Part shown: positions 8,360-14,926 of the stretch, in pieces
Layout of the letters: the number at the start of each line of letters is the position of its first letter
Position numbering within the stretch: the first letter of the stretch is position 1
From: UMGS1766 sp963660915
Lineage (GTDB): Bacteria; Bacillota; Clostridia; Oscillospirales; Oscillospiraceae
Length of the DNA: 22,576 nucleotides
Assembly (NCBI GenBank): GCA_963660915.1
Contig: CAVLAO010000028.1
Location: 1-22,576 of the forward strand
Direction of reading: 5' to 3'
Made by a program: the position numbers and the translations under genes
The notes under the pieces: model-generated
The model's input: only the letters and a program-made list of their open reading frames with translations
The model's database searches: none
What the model was told of the DNA's origin: nothing

Positions 8360-8860
8360 ATGCAGATCGATTTAAAGGATATAATTCAGCGCCCCGGTGC
8401 TGAAAAGACATTTCAATTTGAATTGGATATGTCTGAGATGGATTTCTACGGAACGCATCCTCTTGCAGAGCCGATTCACGTGGAAGGCAGTGTGAGCAAT
8501 CATGCAGGTCTGCTGATGATGGTCGGTAAGGCGGAGACCACCTTGCATGTTAATTGCGATCGCTGTGGCAAGCCATTCCTTAAAGCAATGTCAATTCCTT
8601 TTGAACATATGTTGGCGGATCATCTGGAAGATGAGGAGAACGAAGAGATCATTCTTCTCAAGTCGGGCGTTCTCGATGCTGGAGATGCCGTCATAGACGA
8701 TGTAGTATACGGCATGGACAGCAGTAATCTTTGTAAAGAGGATTGCAAGGGACGTTGTTTCCGTTGCGGCAAGGACTTGAATGAGGGACCCTGTGATTGC
8801 AAACCGGAAGTAGATCCTCGTATGGCTGTGTTGGCAAAGCTGCTGGAAAAGCAGAATTAA
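8360..8860 (+). CDS. yceD: YceD/DUF177 family protein upstream of rpmF
   Basis: 166 residues. DUF177 proteins lie next to rpmF across bacteria and are implicated in 23S rRNA accumulation. The sequence shows a likely zinc-binding pattern: CDRC (Cys66, Cys69) and a C-terminal cluster at Cys125, 129, 133, 136, 145 and 147 in KEDCKGRCFRCGKDLNEGPC, followed by the family ending DPRMAVLAKLL. The frame is open from 8336, but that would place the start at the transcription start; the ATG at 8360 has GAGGTG 5 bases upstream and begins the homology. It is followed by rpmF after a 216-base structured spacer. Confidence 0.9.
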   Translation: MQIDLKDIIQRPGAEKTFQFELDMSEMDFYGTHPLAEPIHVEGSVSNHAGLLMMVGKAETTLHVNCDRCGKPFLKAMSIPFEHMLADHLEDEENEEIILLKSGVLDAGDAVIDDVVYGMDSSNLCKEDCKGRCFRCGKDLNEGPCDCKPEVDPRMAVLAKLLEKQN

Positions 8861-9060
8861 TATGGTCAGTTCCCTTCGTTGGGCTGAAATAGAGTCAATG
8901 GTGCGTAAGAAATCGATTTTTTCGATTTATGTGCGAGGCTTTGGGTGATGCAGCACCCGAACCCTTGCACATCGGTTGTATAACCAATACGCATGATTAC
9001 AATGGCTGACCCGCTGTATGGCGGGTGCGCGGCTTTTGCCGCGTGAAAGACATTATAATA
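8861..9060 (+). other. Structured spacer/leader between yceD and rpmF
   Basis: This stretch has no gene but holds consecutive potential hairpins: 8911-8927 (AATCGA/TCGATT), 8931-8970 (GTGC/GCAC enclosing GGGTG/CACCC), 9009-9026 (ACCCGC/GCGGGT) and 9028-9043 (CGCGGC/GCCGCG). The last ends 17 bases before the rpmF Shine-Dalgarno. I do not recognise a known riboswitch. A ribosomal-protein autoregulatory leader or processing region is possible. TATAAT at 9054-9059 is too close to the ribosome binding site to be the promoter. Confidence 0.45.
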
Positions 9061-9076
9061 GGAGGTGTCATAGAGT

Positions 9077-9268
9077 ATGGCAGTCCCAAAGGCAAAAGTG
9101 TCCAAGGCTCGTCGTGATAAGAGACGCAGCAACGTCTGGAAGCTGGAGAATCCCGGTGTCCTGACTTGCCCCAAGTGCGGCGCTCCCCGTCTCCCTCATC
9201 GCATCTGCACGTCCTGCTGGACCTACAACGGCCGTGATTACAGCAAGAATGCTGAGGCCACGAAGTAA
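9077..9268 (+). CDS. rpmF: 50S ribosomal protein L32
   Basis: 63 residues, normal for bL32. The N-terminus MAVPKAKVSKARRDKRRS is diagnostic. A zinc ribbon is formed by Cys31, Cys34, Cys44 and Cys47 (CPKCG and CTSC), so this is the zinc-dependent C+ form. An AGGAGGTG site lies 9 bases before the ATG. The gene is downstream of yceD, the conserved order, and ends 30 bases before a terminator. Confidence 0.98.
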   Translation: MAVPKAKVSKARRDKRRSNVWKLENPGVLTCPKCGAPRLPHRICTSCWTYNGRDYSKNAEATK

Positions 9269-9298
9269 GAAGTATCAGAACTTCATATGCTGAGTAAC

Positions 9299-9335
9299 GA
9301 GCCTGTCCGCATGTGCGGCAGGCTCTTTACTTTTG
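9299..9335 (+). terminator. Rho-independent terminator after rpmF
   Basis: A GC-rich stem (GAGCCTG-CCGCA paired with TGCGGCAGGCTC, one bulged T) at 9299-9325 is followed by TTTACTTTT. Confidence 0.88.
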
Positions 9336-9363
9336 CTGTTATATCAGGTAAAATAAACTGATA

Positions 9364-9393
9364 TTGTATGCGAAAGAGCTTAATGGATATAAT
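9364..9393 (+). promoter_or_regulatory. Probable promoter of der-plsY-gpsA
   Basis: TTGTAT (9364-9369) and TATAAT (9388-9393) are 18 bases apart. It lies after the rpmF terminator and about 59 bases before the der start. The -35 box is moderate. Confidence 0.55.
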
Positions 9394-9451
9394 GAGTATG
9401 AAGTTAGGATGGTTAAGAACCTCCTTGATCGGAAAAAGGAAGTGATTTACT

Positions 9452-10783
9452 ATGGCAAAGCCCATGGTTGCAATTGTTGGACGGCCCAATGTGGGAAAAT
9501 CGATGCTGTTTAATCGTCTGGCAGGTCAGCGTCTGTCGATTGTAGAGGACACACCGGGAGTTACCCGCGACCGACTGTATGCAGATTGTGAGTGGGGCGG
9601 CCGCACCTTCACGATTGTGGATACCGGAGGAATTGAACCAAGTAATGACAATGAGATTTTGCAATTTATGCGGTCTCAGGCAGAATTGGCAATTCAGAAT
9701 GCGGATGTAATCGTGCTAGTGTGTGACATCCATACCGGCGTAACTGCGGCGGATATGGATGTCGCCAATATGTTGCTGCGGTCTCGTAAGCCGGTTGTAC
9801 TGGCAGTAAACAAAGTGGACTCAACTGGCGATCCGGATCCGATTTTTTATGAGTTTTATAATCTCGGCTTAGGTGACCCGATTGCGGTTTCTGCGGTTCA
9901 CGGACATGGTACCGGCGATCTGTTGGAGGAATGCCTGCAGTATTTCCCGGCTGAAGAGGAAGAAGGGGAAGACGATGACGTTATTAAAGTAGCGATCATC
10001 GGAAAACCCAATGCTGGAAAATCTTCCTTGACCAACCGTATCTTGGGCGAGGAACGAGTGATTGTCAGCGATGTTGCGGGAACGACGCGGGATGCCGTGG
10101 ATTCTTACTATGAAAATGAAACGGGGAAATACCTTTTCATTGATACAGCGGGGATGCGGAAGAAATCAAAAGTCACGGATCGAGTGGAAAAATTCTCGGT
10201 TCTTCGCGCGACTATGGCAATCGATCGGGCGGACGTGTGTCTGATTATGATTGATGCAAATGATGGTGTGACGGAGCAGGACACAAAAGTGGCCGGCCTG
10301 GCGCACGAGGCAGGAAAAGCCTGCATCATTGTAGTGAACAAGTGGGATCTGGTGGAAAAGGACGGAAAGACGATGGATAAGATGCGGGCAGCGATCCGCA
10401 ACGATCTTGGTTATATGACTTATGCCCCCATTGTTTTTATTTCTGCCCTTACAGGTCAGCGCGTAGAGCGTTTGTTTGAATTGATCAACTACGTGAATGA
10501 GCAGGCAAATCTCCGTATTAAAACCGGTGTGTTGAACTCGCTTCTGGCGGATGCAACCCTCCGCGTTCAGCCACCAACAGATAAGGGCCGTCGGTTGAAA
10601 CTTTATTATATGACGCAGATTGGAGTTAAGCCGCCGCATTTTGTTATCTTTTGTAATGACGCACGATTGTTCCATTTTTCATACCAGCGTTATATTGAAA
10701 ATCAGATTCGGGATACCTTTGGCCTGGAGGGAACGCCTATTCGTCTGACAGTGCGTCAGAAAGGCGACAAGGAGGAAGAATAA
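9452..10783 (+). CDS. der: Ribosome biogenesis GTPase Der (EngA)
   Basis: 443 residues, typical for Der. Two tandem GTPase domains are clear. The first has GRPNVGKS (10-17), DTPGVTRD, DTGG (57-60) and NKVD. The second has GKPNAGKS, DVAGTTRD, DTAGM and NKWD. The C-terminal KH-like domain starts around 350 and contains KGRRLKLYYMTQIGVKPPHFV. Der is essential for 50S subunit assembly. The start ATG follows a GGAAGTGA site. Its stop overlaps the plsY start by one base (TAATG), coupling it to phospholipid synthesis genes in one operon. An acidic linker (EEEEGEDDD) joins the G domains. Confidence 0.97.
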   Translation: MAKPMVAIVGRPNVGKSMLFNRLAGQRLSIVEDTPGVTRDRLYADCEWGGRTFTIVDTGGIEPSNDNEILQFMRSQAELAIQNADVIVLVCDIHTGVTAADMDVANMLLRSRKPVVLAVNKVDSTGDPDPIFYEFYNLGLGDPIAVSAVHGHGTGDLLEECLQYFPAEEEEGEDDDVIKVAIIGKPNAGKSSLTNRILGEERVIVSDVAGTTRDAVDSYYENETGKYLFIDTAGMRKKSKVTDRVEKFSVLRATMAIDRADVCLIMIDANDGVTEQDTKVAGLAHEAGKACIIVVNKWDLVEKDGKTMDKMRAAIRNDLGYMTYAPIVFISALTGQRVERLFELINYVNEQANLRIKTGVLNSLLADATLRVQPPTDKGRRLKLYYMTQIGVKPPHFVIFCNDARLFHFSYQRYIENQIRDTFGLEGTPIRLTVRQKGDKEEE

Positions 10784-11436
10784 TGCTGGGGCGCTTTGCA
10801 ATCATAATTGTGCTGACAGCATTGATCAGTTACTTCCTTGGCTGCTTTAACGGTGCGTTGCTGATCAGTAAATATATTTTAAAGGATGATATTCGCGGGC
10901 ATGGAAGCGGAAATGCGGGACTAACGAATTTCTATCGTGTATTCGGCGGCAAGCTGACGATTTTAGTTGTCTTATGTGATATGCTCAAGGCAGTTGCCGC
11001 AGTTTTGATCGGCGGTGCCTTGCTGGGACATTTTTTTGATCTGCAAATTTTCGGGAAATATCTGGCGGGCATGTGCTGCCTGTTGGGACATATGTTTCCG
11101 TGCATGTTTCAGTTCAAGGGAGGTAAGGGCATCCTGTCCGGTGGGGCGGTGGTGCTTATGATGGACTGGCGTATTGCAGTTGTAGTTTGGGGTATTTTTA
11201 TTCTCCTGTTTGCTTGCTCGAAGATGGTGTCATTGGGTTCGCTTTGCGGAGGAGCTGCATTTCCAATTATGAGCGGAATCATTTATCGCAGCTGGGCGAT
11301 TACAGCGATGGCGGTTGTAATTGGTGTTTTGATCTTTTGGCGACACAGAAGCAATATTATACGCATTCTAAAAGGTGAGGAAAATACGTTCCATCTGCAT
11401 CATAAACAGGAACATCAAACGGAGGATTCGCAATGA
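10783..11436 (+). CDS. plsY: Glycerol-3-phosphate acyltransferase PlsY
   Basis: 217 residues, a multi-pass membrane protein with about five transmembrane segments. The acyl-phosphate/glycerol-phosphate motifs are GSGNAGLTN (41-49, family GSGNxGxTN) and FKGGKG (111-116). PlsY transfers an acyl group from acyl-phosphate to glycerol-3-phosphate, the first step of phospholipid synthesis. The next gene, gpsA, makes its substrate, and the two overlap by 4 bases (ATGA), so they are translationally coupled. The C-terminal tail is hydrophilic and His-rich (FHLHHKQEHQ). Confidence 0.95.
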   Translation: MLGRFAIIIVLTALISYFLGCFNGALLISKYILKDDIRGHGSGNAGLTNFYRVFGGKLTILVVLCDMLKAVAAVLIGGALLGHFFDLQIFGKYLAGMCCLLGHMFPCMFQFKGGKGILSGGAVVLMMDWRIAVVVWGIFILLFACSKMVSLGSLCGGAAFPIMSGIIYRSWAITAMAVVIGVLIFWRHRSNIIRILKGEENTFHLHHKQEHQTEDSQ

Positions 11437-12428
11437 AAATTACCGTGTTGGGAAGTGGCGGCTGGGGTACTGCCTTAGCGTTGGTGCTACTGGAGAATGG
11501 CCACGAAGTGAACCTGTGGTCCTTTACAAAGGAAGAATATGACTCCATTGCAGCGAAACGGGAGAATCCAATGCTGAAGGGAGTGCCACTGCCGGAAGCA
11601 CTGCACCTTACCTATGACATGAATGCAGTAAAGGAAAGTGCAATGGTCGTTTTGGCAACTCCTTCTTTTGCGATTCGTTCTACGGCGCAGAAGCTGAAGA
11701 AAATTGTAAAGCCAGGAACAATTCTGGTGAGTGTTGCAAAAGGAATTGAAGATGGCACCTCGAAGCGACTGAGTGAGGCAATTGCAGAAGAAGTCAACGG
11801 CACTTGCCCGGTAGTTGTGCTTTGTGGGCCGACCCATGCAGAGGAAGTTGGCCGGGGAATTCCCAGTGCGATTGTTGCGGCCAGCAAGGATGCGCATGCG
11901 GCGGAACTGGTGCAGGATCTGTTTATGAATCAGCGTTTCCGCGTTTATACATCTTCAGATGTGGTTGGAGCAGAAATCGGAGCAGCACTGAAGAATGTAA
12001 TCGCTTTGTGTGCAGGAATCAGCGATGGCATGGGCTTTGGTGACAATACAAGAGCAATGTTGATGACGCGTGGGCTTACCGAGATTGCGCGTCTTGGCGT
12101 GGCACTGGGGGGACGTCAGGCAACATTTGCCGGGTTGACCGGCGTGGGAGACCTGATTGTCACCTGCACCTCAATGCATTCCCGGAATCACCGTGCAGGG
12201 ATTCTGATTGGGCAGGGAGTGGAACCGCAGGAGGCGGTAAAACAGATTGGGGCTGTTGTGGAAGGCTTCTATGCGGCAAAGACAGCGAGAGCTTTGGCGC
12301 GAAAGCATGGTGTGGAAATGCCGATTACGGAAGCGGCCTATGCGGTGCTTTATGAAAGTATGCCGCCGGCAGAAGCATTGACACAGCTCATGAGTCGGGA
12401 TCGCAAATGTGAGGACGCGTGGGTGTAA
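11433..12428 (+). CDS. gpsA: NAD(P)H-dependent glycerol-3-phosphate dehydrogenase
   Basis: 331 residues, standard length. The Rossmann dinucleotide motif is GSGGWGTALA (7-16). Catalytic lysines fall in VAKGIE (Lys103) and GAALKNVIA (Lys187), followed by the substrate-site segment GISDGMGFGDNTRAML. It reduces dihydroxyacetone phosphate to sn-glycerol-3-phosphate for PlsY. It is the last gene of der-plsY-gpsA and is followed by a strong terminator. Confidence 0.97.
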   Translation: MKITVLGSGGWGTALALVLLENGHEVNLWSFTKEEYDSIAAKRENPMLKGVPLPEALHLTYDMNAVKESAMVVLATPSFAIRSTAQKLKKIVKPGTILVSVAKGIEDGTSKRLSEAIAEEVNGTCPVVVLCGPTHAEEVGRGIPSAIVAASKDAHAAELVQDLFMNQRFRVYTSSDVVGAEIGAALKNVIALCAGISDGMGFGDNTRAMLMTRGLTEIARLGVALGGRQATFAGLTGVGDLIVTCTSMHSRNHRAGILIGQGVEPQEAVKQIGAVVEGFYAAKTARALARKHGVEMPITEAAYAVLYESMPPAEALTQLMSRDRKCEDAWV

Positions 12429-12467
12429 AAGAACCTCCATAGGTTTAAATTTGGGGTAAAAAGTAAG

Positions 12468-12515
12468 AAGAAGCACAGGTCAGCTGTAGATGCAGCGGTC
12501 CTGTGCTTCTTTTTG
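12468..12515 (+). terminator. Rho-independent terminator after gpsA
   Basis: A 12-bp outer stem (12468-12479 with 12500-12511) with an inner CAGC-rich loop runs straight into a T-run. It marks the end of the core chromosomal operon and the left edge of the gene-free scar. Confidence 0.93.
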
Positions 12516-12910
12516 CTTAAAAAATTTTTATGTTATGTGTAGTCATGTTAAGACTTAGGTTTTTCTTGATGCCATATGCCATACCGATGAGATCACTGCT
12601 TTTTGACCATTGGTATTTTAATAGCGTTGTTTGTGACTTTTCAGAGCACAACGCCGAAAAGACCACACTTCATAAACTTGAATACAGCCAATCATAATCT
12701 ATGATCTATGTATTTTTCTTTCTGCACAAGTGTGTCCAGATCTATTCTATCGTGATGATTTATTTTCACTCATTCTTTTTCCAACCTCTATGTCAACATC
12801 CTCACTGCTTTTATTTGTACCAGAAACGGTTTTTTGGGGGGGGGTGGACAGATACCAGGCGGGTGATCACTTTAATACTCTCGCCTGTCTGCATGGATGG
12901 CTGGGAAATG
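12516..12910. other. AT-rich gene-free scar
   Basis: About 395 bases without a convincing gene. It holds the possible transposase relic described separately (12531-12690), an unusual T6G9 tract (12830-12844), and an interrupted 10-bp stem (CAGA+CAGGCG at 12849-12861 with CGCCTG+TCTG at 12882-12891) downstream of the LysR gene on the minus strand. That hairpin lacks a T-run, so it is a weak terminator at best. Plus-strand frames across the scar are low-complexity and have no ribosome binding site. Confidence 0.6.
12531..12690 (-). pseudogene. Possible transposase C-terminal relic
   Basis: A minus-strand frame of about 50 codons without a start reads VFSALCSEKSQTTLLKYQ then WSKSSDLIGMAYGIKKNLSL before a stop near 12531. 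The pattern of a hydrophobic MAYGIKK helix near a C-terminus resembles the ends of DDE transposases (for example NMAYNIKKL-type endings). Continuity upstream is broken by stops and apparent frameshifts. It may equally be chance, and I could not name a family. Confidence 0.25.
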
Positions 12911-13837
12911 TTATCTAGTTGAGGTGTTATCCGTTGTCTGCTCCGGTTCGGGTAGCAACTCCAGAACTCGGTGGATGGTGGGACTGTGGTTGCAGCGGGC
13001 GTAGAAAACAGACACGCGGTATTCGGCCAGCGGGTCGGTAATGGGAATGATGCGGACGCTGGACTGTACCCACCGCTGCAACTGTACCTCCGGAGCGAAG
13101 AAAATGCCGTCGCCGCTCATTGTGAAGTTGATGGCGGTCTCGTAATTTTCCAGGGAGACGTTATGGGGGTAGTATTCACTCTTGGCAAAATAGCTGTTGA
13201 TGATGCCGTGCCAGTAGGAGCGCTTCAATGGGAAGTAGAGCGTGGAGCGGTTGACGGCAGAGTAGAAGGCTTGGGAGTCAACGGGAAAATCCCAGACAGC
13301 AGGGACGGCCAGCGCCAGCCGCCCACGGTGGAAGTAGCGCTCTGCCAGATTGGGCGAGGGCGACGACGGGCCGGGGTAGTAGGCAATACCCAGGTCGGCG
13401 GTGCCGTCGGAGAGCATCTGGGAGATTATGCCGGCAGAGGAGGGAAAACAGTCCACGGTGTATTCGGGATAGGTGCTCCGCAGCGCGGTGAGAAACTCAA
13501 ATGCGCCGGTGCCGTCCAGCGAAAACAGTCCGTCCTCCAACGCAATGCGCAGGCGCTGATCCACAAAGCCGGACGCTTCGGTGGCCTTGACGGACTGCAT
13601 CATGTTCTCCATATCCCGCATCAGGGGGATAGAACGGTTGTAGAGATCCTTTCCGGCAGGGGTGAGCTGGACGGAACGGGTGTTGCGTTCGATCAGCGTG
13701 ACGCCCAGCTGGCTCTCCAGTTTTGATATCTGCTGACTGAGCGCGGGCTGGGAGATGAAGAGGTTTTGCGCGGCCTTACTGAAGCTGGAGGACTCGGCAA
13801 TCGCGATGAAATAGCGCAGCTGCTTAAATTCGACCAT
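12911..13837 (-). CDS. LysR-family transcriptional regulator
   Basis: 308 residues from the chosen start. The N-terminal winged helix-turn-helix is clear: LRYFIAIAESSSFSKAAQNL, then FISQPALSQQISKLESQLG and ERNTRSVQLTPAGKDLYNRS (to about residue 67), followed by a LysR substrate-binding domain. The frame is open to 13915, but ATG 13837 has a GGGGGG-type Shine-Dalgarno 7 bases upstream and matches the family N-terminus. It diverges from the hydrolase/VOC operon with a 219-base shared intergenic region, the classical LysR arrangement, so it probably controls that operon and itself. The co-inducer is unknown; a pathway aromatic is a reasonable guess. Confidence 0.92.
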   Translation of the reverse strand: MVEFKQLRYFIAIAESSSFSKAAQNLFISQPALSQQISKLESQLGVTLIERNTRSVQLTPAGKDLYNRSIPLMRDMENMMQSVKATEASGFVDQRLRIALEDGLFSLDGTGAFEFLTALRSTYPEYTVDCFPSSAGIISQMLSDGTADLGIAYYPGPSSPSPNLAERYFHRGRLALAVPAVWDFPVDSQAFYSAVNRSTLYFPLKRSYWHGIINSYFAKSEYYPHNVSLENYETAINFTMSGDGIFFAPEVQLQRWVQSSVRIIPITDPLAEYRVSVFYARCNHSPTIHRVLELLPEPEQTTDNTSTR

Positions 13838-13885
13838 GGTGTGACCCCCCGTGAAACTGCATAAATGTGCGGGATAAACGAAGCT

Positions 13886-13915
13886 ATTATAGCACAAATT
13901 GCACCAAAAGTGCAA
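13886..13915 (-). promoter_or_regulatory. LysR gene promoter
   Basis: The minus strand has TTGCAC (13910-13915), an 18-base spacer and a perfect TATAAT (13886-13891). The -35 box is embedded in the palindrome at 13899-13915, suggesting autoregulation. Confidence 0.65.
13899..13915. promoter_or_regulatory. Palindromic operator candidate in the LysR/hydrolase divergent region
   Basis: TTGCAC-CAAAA-GTGCAA is a perfect 6-5-6 inverted repeat. It overlaps the LysR -35 box and lies about 40 bases upstream of the hydrolase -35 box, a plausible LysR recognition site. It is not a strict T-N11-A box. Confidence 0.55.
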
Positions 13916-13954
13916 ATATAAGAAAACTCAATGAATGAAATAAGAAGAACGAAT

Positions 13955-13983
13955 TTTACATGACCGGGCAATTGCGTTATAAT
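13955..13983 (+). promoter_or_regulatory. Promoter of the hydrolase-VOC operon
   Basis: TTTACA (13955-13960) and TATAAT (13978-13983) are exactly 17 bases apart. The predicted start falls in the CTGTAATACAG palindrome immediately downstream. Confidence 0.88.
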
Positions 13984-13987
13984 CTAG

Positions 13988-14001
13988 GCTGTAATACAGG
14001 T
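13988..14001 (+). promoter_or_regulatory. Shared operator, copy 1 (GCTGTAATACAGGT)
   Basis: It contains the palindrome CTGTAATACAG (13989-13999), starting 5 bases after the -10 box, a position typical for repression. The identical 14-mer occurs at 16163-16176 at the importer promoter. Confidence 0.75.
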
Positions 14002-14056
14002 TAACATATCTGAAACGGCATGAAAACTCCAAGATAAGAAAGGAAGCGTGAATCAT

Positions 14057-14902
14057 ATGCCTGAGAAGATGCCTCTCTGCCCGGAAGAACGCGCATTGAG
14101 CTATAGCAAGTATATGGATTTTCCGATGGAAGATCCTGATCCTCGTTCTATGCAGATCTGGGCGGCGGGTCCTGTCCCTGAGGAGGACGTGCTGCGCATC
14201 GAACAGATCAACGACCTGTTCAAACCGGGCTATCTGCCATGTGAGCAGGGCTACTGTGCGCTGTCGGATGGCACGGGCTTCGTAGCCAACTACGTCCGTA
14301 TGGAGGGCGTAACGGCGGAGATGATCGACTGGTGGTTCACCTGGCATTTCATCAAGCCACCATCCGTGCCTGAGGGCAACGGAAACCTGCGCTATAAGAT
14401 CTGGAATCCCTATGAGCACTGGGACACTGGTCCCATCAGTGAGGAGGACAGAAAACGCCGCGTTGACCCAACGATTTATTACCGTCTGCGCAACGAAGGT
14501 GCGGTGGACTTCCTGGAGGAAACTATTCGTGTCGGCGGTCCGCGCTTCTATATGGAGCCTCACCCCATCACTTATCTGGAGGATCTGGGCGCGGATCACA
14601 AGTTGGTCACTGCTCCCAACTTTGGCACGTTCTGTTCCGCGATGACGCTGCAGGAGGGTTGCCCCCCGATGATCGTCGTCCATTACTATCGTCCTGTGCC
14701 CGGCGGTCTAGAGCTGCGCTCCCGCTATTGGAGCGGCTACAAGGTGGTTGATCACAAGCTGGTCAAGGACACGACCATCTCCGCAAAGCTGGAGGATGTG
14801 CGCAACAACTGCATGCACAATATGCGTGAGTATCCCCATCTGGGACGCTTCCTGCCTAAGCTGTTTGCCGAGGAAGGCTGGAAGCCGGTGGACGCATACT
14901 GA
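14057..14902 (+). CDS. PhlG/phloretin-hydrolase-family C-C hydrolase
   Basis: 281 residues from ATG 14057. A GTG at 14048 is also in frame, but AGGAAG is only one base before it. The sequence fits the DAPG-hydrolase family, which includes Pseudomonas PhlG and Eubacterium ramulus phloretin hydrolase. Visible motifs, numbered from the GTG, are MIDWWFTWH (His100), RYKIWNPYEHW (Asn120, His124), RVGGPRFYMEP and MHNMREY (His257, Glu261). The HxxxE pair and His100 correspond to expected zinc ligands of the family. Family enzymes hydrolyse the aryl-ketone C-C bond of acyl-phloroglucinols without CoA. There is no signal peptide, so it is cytoplasmic. It is first in the operon with the tandem-VOC gene. 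The precise substrate (phloretin, diacetylphloroglucinol or other) is inference. Confidence 0.85.
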   Translation: MPEKMPLCPEERALSYSKYMDFPMEDPDPRSMQIWAAGPVPEEDVLRIEQINDLFKPGYLPCEQGYCALSDGTGFVANYVRMEGVTAEMIDWWFTWHFIKPPSVPEGNGNLRYKIWNPYEHWDTGPISEEDRKRRVDPTIYYRLRNEGAVDFLEETIRVGGPRFYMEPHPITYLEDLGADHKLVTAPNFGTFCSAMTLQEGCPPMIVVHYYRPVPGGLELRSRYWSGYKVVDHKLVKDTTISAKLEDVRNNCMHNMREYPHLGRFLPKLFAEEGWKPVDAY

Positions 14903-14926
14903 TAACGAGAGGAGTGGCGCGGCACA

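Noticed and set aside
8931..8970. Hairpin with GGGTGATG resembling part of a fluoride riboswitch
   Set aside because: The pseudoknot and downstream conserved bases of that class are missing, and the neighbour is a ribosomal protein gene rather than a fluoride exporter or enolase.
9054..9059. TATAAT just upstream of rpmF as a promoter -10 box
   Set aside because: It abuts the AGGAGGTG ribosome binding site, so transcription would start within or after the site; no -35 box at proper spacing.
12701..12922. Short Phe/Tyr-rich plus-strand frame running through the G9 tract
   Set aside because: Low-complexity translation from AT-rich DNA, no Shine-Dalgarno, and it overlaps the LysR 3' end.
12971..13726. 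251-codon plus-strand open frame antisense to the LysR gene
   Set aside because: It is a shadow of a GC-rich gene: no ribosome binding site, Gly/Val/Arg-rich translation without family pattern, and the opposite strand encodes a clear LysR protein.
14048..14056. GTG start for the hydrolase
   Set aside because: The AGGAAG sequence lies only one base before the GTG; ATG at 14057 has workable spacing.
13928..14683. 251-codon minus-strand open frame antisense to the hydrolase
   Set aside because: The plus strand carries a clear DAPG-hydrolase family protein with promoter; the antisense translation resembles nothing.
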